Below are positions 51,231 to 54,957 of a DNA stretch of 54,957 nt, in pieces. The stretch's first letter is position 1, and every line of letters begins with the position of its first letter. The position numbers and the translations under genes were made by a program. The DNA comes from Marinilabiliaceae bacterium JC017. Its GTDB lineage: Bacteria; Bacteroidota; Bacteroidia; Bacteroidales; Marinilabiliaceae. The DNA is taken from the NCBI GenBank assembly GCA_004296775.1, contig RHGE01000042.1:1-54957 (forward strand), read 5' to 3'. The notes under the pieces are model-generated. The model had not been told where the DNA came from and ran no database searches. It worked only from the letters and a program-made list of their open reading frames with translations.

Positions 51231-54200
51231 TTACTGCTGTAGTATTCGTGGGTCAGCTGCAATATTACCACCATCATTGTGCAGGCTATAAGCCAATTCA
51301 AAGCCACCTTTAACAATGAACTCTTTGAGTAGGTTGTGGGTTTTGATTTTGATTTTTGGTGGGGGTAGTTTTTTACCTTCTAACTTCTCAAAGTAGGCTT
51401 TTGCTTTTGTGGTATCGACAGTTGCTTTGAGTTCATTAAAATAGCCGTATTCGTTAATATTAGCTTCTGTTACGTCTTTATCCATAAATGCCTTTAGCTT
51501 GGCTTCATCTAAGCCTAAAAACTCGGTAATGCCTTGTATTTCCTTGTTCTTGGCATTGTATTGGTATTCGGTAACATAATCTCTGAAGGTTTTACCATCT
51601 TCAATCTTTGCATCGCCTCTTTCTATATCATGCAGAAATAGTTCAGCGTATTTCTGTTCATCTTGTGTTAGTGTGGCAAATGATTTATGCAACTCATTTT
51701 TTGTTTGCTCTAATTGCTCCTGGTCTATCCCTTCCTGCGACAATGCTTTGAGATACTTCTCAAAGCGAGTGTTCATATATTCTGCATCAATTTTATCGGT
51801 TTCTATTTCTGTAAGGTATCCATCAATTTCGAAAGGGACATCTTGTCCGCCACCACCGCCAGTACCACTAAACAGTTCTTTATAACGTAAGGCTAAAATC
51901 AGATAAGTGTTTTCATCAAATTGAAGGTCTATTATCTTTTTTGGTTTCCCTTGTTCTTTACTAAACTCATAGCGCAATTTTCCCCAATGAAAGCCCTGTA
52001 TTTTTGCGGCTTCTAAAAAGGCGTTAAACCTTTTGAAGAGTCTGGCAAAACGCCCACGTTCTGAATTGTCTTCGGGTAGCTGCTCAAAATTCTCCACCCC
52101 TGCATTGGAAAATAAGTCATCAATATCGGCAAAAATTTCATTGAGCTTATTCAGGTTGAAATCTAATCTTTCAGCAAAAAGACCTACGGGTTTATCACCT
52201 GAGTATAGTTTAACCGCATCGTTGATATGGCGCTCCATAGTATGCGGATAACGATAATAGCGAATAGTGCCAAATGGTTTATCGGGTCCAAATAATCGAT
52301 TGGTGCGTGAAAACGATTGAATGATATCCTGATACTTCAGAACTTTATCCAAATATAGGGTATTCACCCACTTGGAGTCGAAACCTGTAAGCATTTGGTC
52401 AACTACAATGAGTAAATCTATTTGTTGTTCAGGAGTAAGGTGTATGCGCAAATATGGGTCTTTGTGCGCCAAGCGTGCTGCAATATCTTTTTTGAATTTT
52501 GCATGAGTAGCAAGCGTAAAATCGTGTCCGTAAACCCTGTTGTAATCTTGTAATATTTCTACTAAGCCATCCTCTTTATACTGCACATCTCCATTGTTAT
52601 CAATATTAGGGTCGAATAGTGCGGTAATTTTTAAATCGGGTGCAGTGTGCTTAATCAGGCGATAATAATGTATGGCTTCGGGGATGCTGCTTGTGGCAAA
52701 AATGGCATGAAACTTACTGCCCTGACTTAGTATTGTCCAATTGTCTATTATGTCTCTAATTACCAAATTCTGGTGTTGTGGGCGTTGGTATTGCGAACGA
52801 GGCACATCGTCTTCAATACCTTTTTCGTATTGCCCTGCATCATTGAGTTTACCTGCCATACTTACTTCTTTCATATAGCGATTAAAAATCTCCTTTTTGT
52901 CGGGATTGCTCAATGCTTCTTCAACGGTCTGGGCTTTTGCCTTCATTAGTGCAATCTCCTGGCGAAGGTCTTTGTCTTTATAAGTTAGCACCTTATAGGG
53001 GTCGAAACCTAAGACGTTTTTATCACGAATACCATCGGCAATGCTATAACGGTGAAGCTCGCTACCAAACACCGTAGCGGTGGTGTTCATGTGAATTTGG
53101 TTTTCTTCGTGAATAGGTGTGCCTGTAAAACCAAAGAAGATAGCAGAGGTAAACGTTTTTTTTATGGTTGGCAGCATTTTCTCACCAAAAGTGGAGCGGT
53201 GCGCTTCATCCACCACAAACACAATTCGCTTGGCATTCATTAGCTTTATATCGTGGTCGCTTACTCCTTCTTCTTCTCCATTGATATTGCTCATTTTCTG
53301 GATAGAAGTAACAATTAGCGTATTAGCAGGGTCGGAACTTTTAAGCTTAGTGATTAATGTATAGGTATTTTCAGTTGCCTGCACATCTTCGCTATCATCG
53401 GCAAAGCCGCGGTATTCGCGAAGCGATTGTGTTCCCAGCTCTATTCTATCCATTAAAAAGACCACTTTGTCGGCATCTTTGGAGCTTGCAATTAGTTGCG
53501 CCGATTTAAAACTCGTCATTGTTTTACCCGAACCTGTGGTGTGCCAAATGTAGCCACCTAAAGCGTTTTGGTTTTTCCAATCGGTTTTAGATACTTTATC
53601 GGAAATGGCATTTGCGGCATAGTATTGATAGCTGCGCATCACTTTAAGTACGCCATCCGAATCATCAGCTACGGTATAAAAACCAATTAACTGGTGTGCC
53701 ATAGGGATGGATAGTAGTGAAGCTGCTATTTCTTTCCAATCGTTAATGGGTTCGTTGTTGAAGTTTGCCCAATGGAAATAAAAGTCTTTGTTAAACTTAC
53801 CATCTGCACCAGGATTGGCAAAGTAAACGGTTTCTGCGGGCTCCATAGCCACAAATATTTGCACCAAAGAGAACAGGCCCGTAAAGATACCCGCATTGGA
53901 GTATTTTTCTATTTGATTGTATGCCTGACTAACTGTTACACCGCTACGCTTTAGCTCAATATGAATCAAAGGCATACCATTGATGAGTAACATCATGTCT
54001 CCACGGCGGTCGTTTAGTATTTTAGATTTAGCCTTAAATGTTGGCTGCTGGACTATCTGGTAACGACTTTGCCCTGCTGCAATCTCTCTACGGTCGTAAA
54101 TTTTCAGGCTCACTTCTTTGCCAAAATGAAGGGTGTCTTTTTCGTTATCGCGTGTAATGGTAACCGTTTTGCCATTTATAAAACCATTGAGTTTAAGAGG

Positions 54201-54425
54201 GGTGCGTAACTCGGTAATTTGCTCCACTATTTGTTGCATTTCGCCCGAAGTTAGCGACTGCTCGTTTAAGCGGTCTTTCCCTCGGTTGTTTTCAAAAAGA
54301 ATGTTTGCCCAATTGTTTAATAAATCTTGTTCGGTAGGATTTTTAATTACCTCCGTTTCCCAGCCTTTATTGGATAGGACTTTAATTAATGCTTCTTCGA
54401 AATGGGATTCTTTTTGAAATGTCAT
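51231..54425 (-). CDS. hsdR: Type I restriction enzyme subunit R (HsdR)
   Basis: 1064 residues. An N-terminal nuclease of the PD-ExK type (RRGDMMLLINGMPLIHIELKRSG, with ELK near 157) is followed by a two-domain SF2 translocase: Walker A GSGKTMTSFKSA (near 298), DEAH box VVDEAHRS (near 404), FFGFTGTPI, and a helicase C domain with SFSRTNRLFGPDKP. The C-terminal helical region binds the HsdM/HsdS core. It cuts foreign DNA after translocation when sites are unmodified. hsdS lies directly upstream; hsdM is expected beyond the window. The ATG at 54425 is the start. Confidence 0.96.
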   Translation of the reverse strand: MTFQKESHFEEALIKVLSNKGWETEVIKNPTEQDLLNNWANILFENNRGKDRLNEQSLTSGEMQQIVEQITELRTPLKLNGFINGKTVTITRDNEKDTLHFGKEVSLKIYDRREIAAGQSRYQIVQQPTFKAKSKILNDRRGDMMLLINGMPLIHIELKRSGVTVSQAYNQIEKYSNAGIFTGLFSLVQIFVAMEPAETVYFANPGADGKFNKDFYFHWANFNNEPINDWKEIAASLLSIPMAHQLIGFYTVADDSDGVLKVMRSYQYYAANAISDKVSKTDWKNQNALGGYIWHTTGSGKTMTSFKSAQLIASSKDADKVVFLMDRIELGTQSLREYRGFADDSEDVQATENTYTLITKLKSSDPANTLIVTSIQKMSNINGEEEGVSDHDIKLMNAKRIVFVVDEAHRSTFGEKMLPTIKKTFTSAIFFGFTGTPIHEENQIHMNTTATVFGSELHRYSIADGIRDKNVLGFDPYKVLTYKDKDLRQEIALMKAKAQTVEEALSNPDKKEIFNRYMKEVSMAGKLNDAGQYEKGIEDDVPRSQYQRPQHQNLVIRDIIDNWTILSQGSKFHAIFATSSIPEAIHYYRLIKHTAPDLKITALFDPNIDNNGDVQYKEDGLVEILQDYNRVYGHDFTLATHAKFKKDIAARLAHKDPYLRIHLTPEQQIDLLIVVDQMLTGFDSKWVNTLYLDKVLKYQDIIQSFSRTNRLFGPDKPFGTIRYYRYPHTMERHINDAVKLYSGDKPVGLFAERLDFNLNKLNEIFADIDDLFSNAGVENFEQLPEDNSERGRFARLFKRFNAFLEAAKIQGFHWGKLRYEFSKEQGKPKKIIDLQFDENTYLILALRYKELFSGTGGGGGQDVPFEIDGYLTEIETDKIDAEYMNTRFEKYLKALSQEGIDQEQLEQTKNELHKSFATLTQDEQKYAELFLHDIERGDAKIEDGKTFRDYVTEYQYNAKNKEIQGITEFLGLDEAKLKAFMDKDVTEANINEYGYFNELKATVDTTKAKAYFEKLEGKKLPPPKIKIKTHNLLKEFIVKGGFELAYSLHNDGGNIAADPRILQQ

Positions 54426-54442
54426 AAGGGTATTAAATTAGG

Positions 54443-54847
54443 TTACACAAACATCTTTTCTAATAAGGCTTTTTTGATGTTTTTTAGTTTGTCTATCTCT
54501 TTTTGTTGCAGCTCTAATTGTTTGTCTAGCTTTTTAAAGTAGTTGCCTATTTTTTGTTGTTCCTCTAATTTGGGAAGATAATATAAAATTGAATGTAAAT
54601 TTCGAGGATATATAGCAGCAACACTTGTTGTTCCCATTGCACGAGCTCGAACTTGATTTATTAAATTATCAGTATTGTAGAGATAATTAAAGAAGATAGT
54701 ATCAATCCCTTTAAAAGTGAAACGAGCCAAGTTATTATTGAATGCATATTTCCCATTTACACCTGTCCAAGTGGCACCTTTGCCAACAAGCTCAAGAGTG
54801 TTTCTCGTATTAACCCAACTTGAAAAAAATGAACCCATAAATGGCAA
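54443..54847 (-). pseudogene. hsdS: Type I restriction specificity subunit (HsdS), C-terminal fragment
   Basis: About 130 residues match the end of an HsdS protein: NTRNTLELVGKGATWTG, INQVRARAMGTTSVAAIYPRN, YYLPKLEEQQKIGNYFKKLD (end of a target-recognition domain) and the coiled-coil spacer ending KKALLEKMFV. Upstream of about 54820 the frame no longer resembles HsdS (FESAGNSLKK) and runs into an in-frame TGA at 54905-54907. The N-terminal two-thirds of the subunit is missing from the contiguous frame. This could be disruption by an inserted element, or a rearranged cassette of the kind seen in phase-variable hsdS loci, with the other part outside the window. It ends 17 bp before hsdR. Confidence 0.75.
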
Positions 54848-54957
54848 AAAAGTCAGTTTTTTTAATGAATTTCCAGCACTTTCAAAAACACAATAACCAA
54901 TAGGTCAATAACATGAAATTTGCGAAAGCTTCGCGGTTGTGACCCATAGAATTGGTT
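54848..54957. other. Sequence foreign to hsdS at the window edge
   Basis: 110 bp with no recognised coding content. It holds a short hairpin (GCGAA, AGC, TTCGC at 54922-54934) and breaks the hsdS frame. It could be the end of an insertion sequence, but not enough of it is inside the window to tell. Confidence 0.4.

Noticed and set aside
49229-54957. tRNA-integrated island with att repeat
   Set aside because: No second copy of the tRNA 3' end and no integrase is visible in the window, so integration at this tRNA cannot be supported.

Overview
The window comes from a member of the phylum Bacteroidota, most likely a Marinilabiliales-type marine or sediment polysaccharide degrader (the order is an inference). 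The evidence is a SusC/SusD pair with its own ECF sigma and FecR anti-sigma, a protein with a type IX secretion C-terminal sorting domain, a TonB receptor with a carboxypeptidase-like N-terminal domain, a hybrid kinase carrying an AraC output domain, and promoters of the Bacteroidota form TTTG-N19-TAnnTTTG (clearest before the tRNA).

Layout. 1-1129 is non-coding and holds hairpins and two dispersed repeats. 1130-11130 holds core and small genes: an SpmA/SpmB fusion, a secreted lectin-fold protein, a pyridoxamine-oxidase-fold protein, DnaG primase, a sirtuin, a PorT-type barrel, ComF, a YwqK/MORN protein and two other secreted proteins. 11227-28177 is a minus-strand polysaccharide-utilisation locus: DUF4838 lipoprotein, ECF sigma, FecR, SusC with an STN domain, SusD, a papain-fold secreted protein, GH97 and GH2. 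The sigma, FecR and STN-SusC genes form a trans-envelope induction relay, and the GH97 and GH2 enzymes suggest a galactose-containing glycan. 28544-28927 encodes a small membrane protein.

29924-34115 is the most unusual part. Six plus-strand genes are almost without gaps: a signal-less NlpC/CHAP-like peptidoglycan hydrolase with a peptidoglycan-binding domain, then five unrecognised proteins. All five carry a short module of the form h-(I/L)-D-(G/S)-D followed 16-26 residues later by a histidine and a helix. Two of them add membrane segments, and one adds a long cationic amphipathic stretch. The cassette is bracketed by about 84-bp direct repeats (77/84 identical) and followed by a six-TM hybrid histidine kinase. 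It looks like a modular envelope-targeting effector or conflict system that I cannot assign to a named family.

37354-39327 holds a TonB-domain/TPR protein, a 41-bp palindromic minisatellite and a possible 40-residue small gene. 39328-47871 looks like a phosphate locus: beta-helix lipoprotein, TonB receptor and PiT transporter on the minus strand, divergent from a phoR-phoB-type pair. 48014-49302 holds a SPOR lipoprotein, a HAD phosphatase and a tRNA with anticodon CAT. From 49495 to the end lies a defence region: an overlapping XRE regulator, ImmA/IrrE protease and PIN-like operon, then hsdR of a type I restriction system and a broken hsdS at the window edge.
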